DNA of 6,022 bases from Betaproteobacteria bacterium (GTDB lineage Bacteria > Pseudomonadota > Gammaproteobacteria > Burkholderiales > SG8-39), in assembly GCA_004298295.1 (NCBI GenBank), contig SCUH01000104.1, forward strand, positions 1 to 6,022. The letters run 5' to 3'. Numbering within the stretch: the stretch's first letter is position 1; the number at the start of each line of letters is the position of its first letter. This document shows positions 5,928 through 6,022 of the stretch, one piece after another. The notes beneath the pieces are model-generated. The model did no database searches. It had not been told where the DNA came from and worked only from the letters and a program-made list of their open reading frames with translations. The position numbers and the translations under genes were made by a program.

Positions 5928-6022
5928 ATGAGCGTAAGACAGTTGCTGGACCTGCAGGGACGCACCGCCATTGTCACCGGCGGCTCGCGCGGGCTGGGAC
6001 TGCAGATCGCCGAGGGGCTCGG
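5928..6022 (+). CDS. Short-chain dehydrogenase/reductase (SDR), N-terminal 31 residues, truncated by window edge
   Basis: Only the first Rossmann strand, turn and helix are visible. The start MSVRQLLDLQGRTAIVTGG leads into TGGSRGLG (17-24), the classical SDR TGxxxGxG cofactor-binding motif. The Arg within this loop is common in NADP(H)-using members such as FabG-type reductases, but cofactor preference is uncertain from this fragment. ATG 5928 has an AGGGAG Shine-Dalgarno (5917-5922) 5 bases upstream. It starts 42 bases after the aldehyde dehydrogenase stop, with no terminator seen, so the two probably act in one catabolic or detoxification route in which an alcohol or keto intermediate and an aldehyde are handled in turn. 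The catalytic Tyr-x-x-x-Lys lies outside the window. Confidence 0.9.
   Translation, partial: MSVRQLLDLQGRTAIVTGGSRGLGLQIAEGL

Overview
The window is very GC-rich, tightly packed bacterial chromosomal DNA. Intergenic gaps within each gene cluster are 3 to 42 bases, and Shine-Dalgarno sites are clear before most genes. The GC content, codon use and gene families fit a proteobacterium, most likely a betaproteobacterium, but that taxon is inferred and no rRNA or marker gene is present. There is no tRNA, rRNA, insertion sequence, CRISPR array or phage gene.

Two transcription units diverge from a 141-base intergenic region (4317-4457). The leftward unit (minus strand) runs in the order: a small cysteine-free ArsR-type regulator; a two-domain protein joining an LplT-like MFS lipid transporter to a PlsC-type acyltransferase; a two-domain protein joining a GNAT-fold acyltransferase to a class V PLP-dependent aminotransferase; and the start of a DUF2339 multi-pass membrane protein, cut off by the left edge. 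The first three genes are separated by only 3 and 6 bases, so they are almost certainly co-transcribed and translationally coupled. The rightward unit (plus strand) starts with a complete NAD-type aldehyde dehydrogenase, followed 42 bases later by the first 31 codons of a short-chain dehydrogenase/reductase cut by the right edge.

The part most worth attention is the leftward cassette. An N-acyltransferase-like GNAT domain is fused to an aminotransferase and sits next to a fused lipid flippase and O-acyltransferase, which suggests a pathway that makes and moves an acylated amino compound, such as an N-acyl amino acid or aminolipid. This is inference from domain content and gene order. The aminotransferase keeps its PLP lysine and aspartate but has Gln where related enzymes carry a substrate-binding Arg. 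The acyltransferase/transporter lacks the acyl-ACP synthetase (AMP-binding) domain found in three-domain Aas-like relatives.

The intergenic region holds an AT-rich island with an imperfect 28-base dyad overlapping the likely regulator promoter, a perfect 12-base palindrome at the likely aldehyde dehydrogenase promoter, and a six-codon mini-ORF whose stop overlaps the regulator's start codon. These suggest an autoregulated, possibly bidirectional control region.
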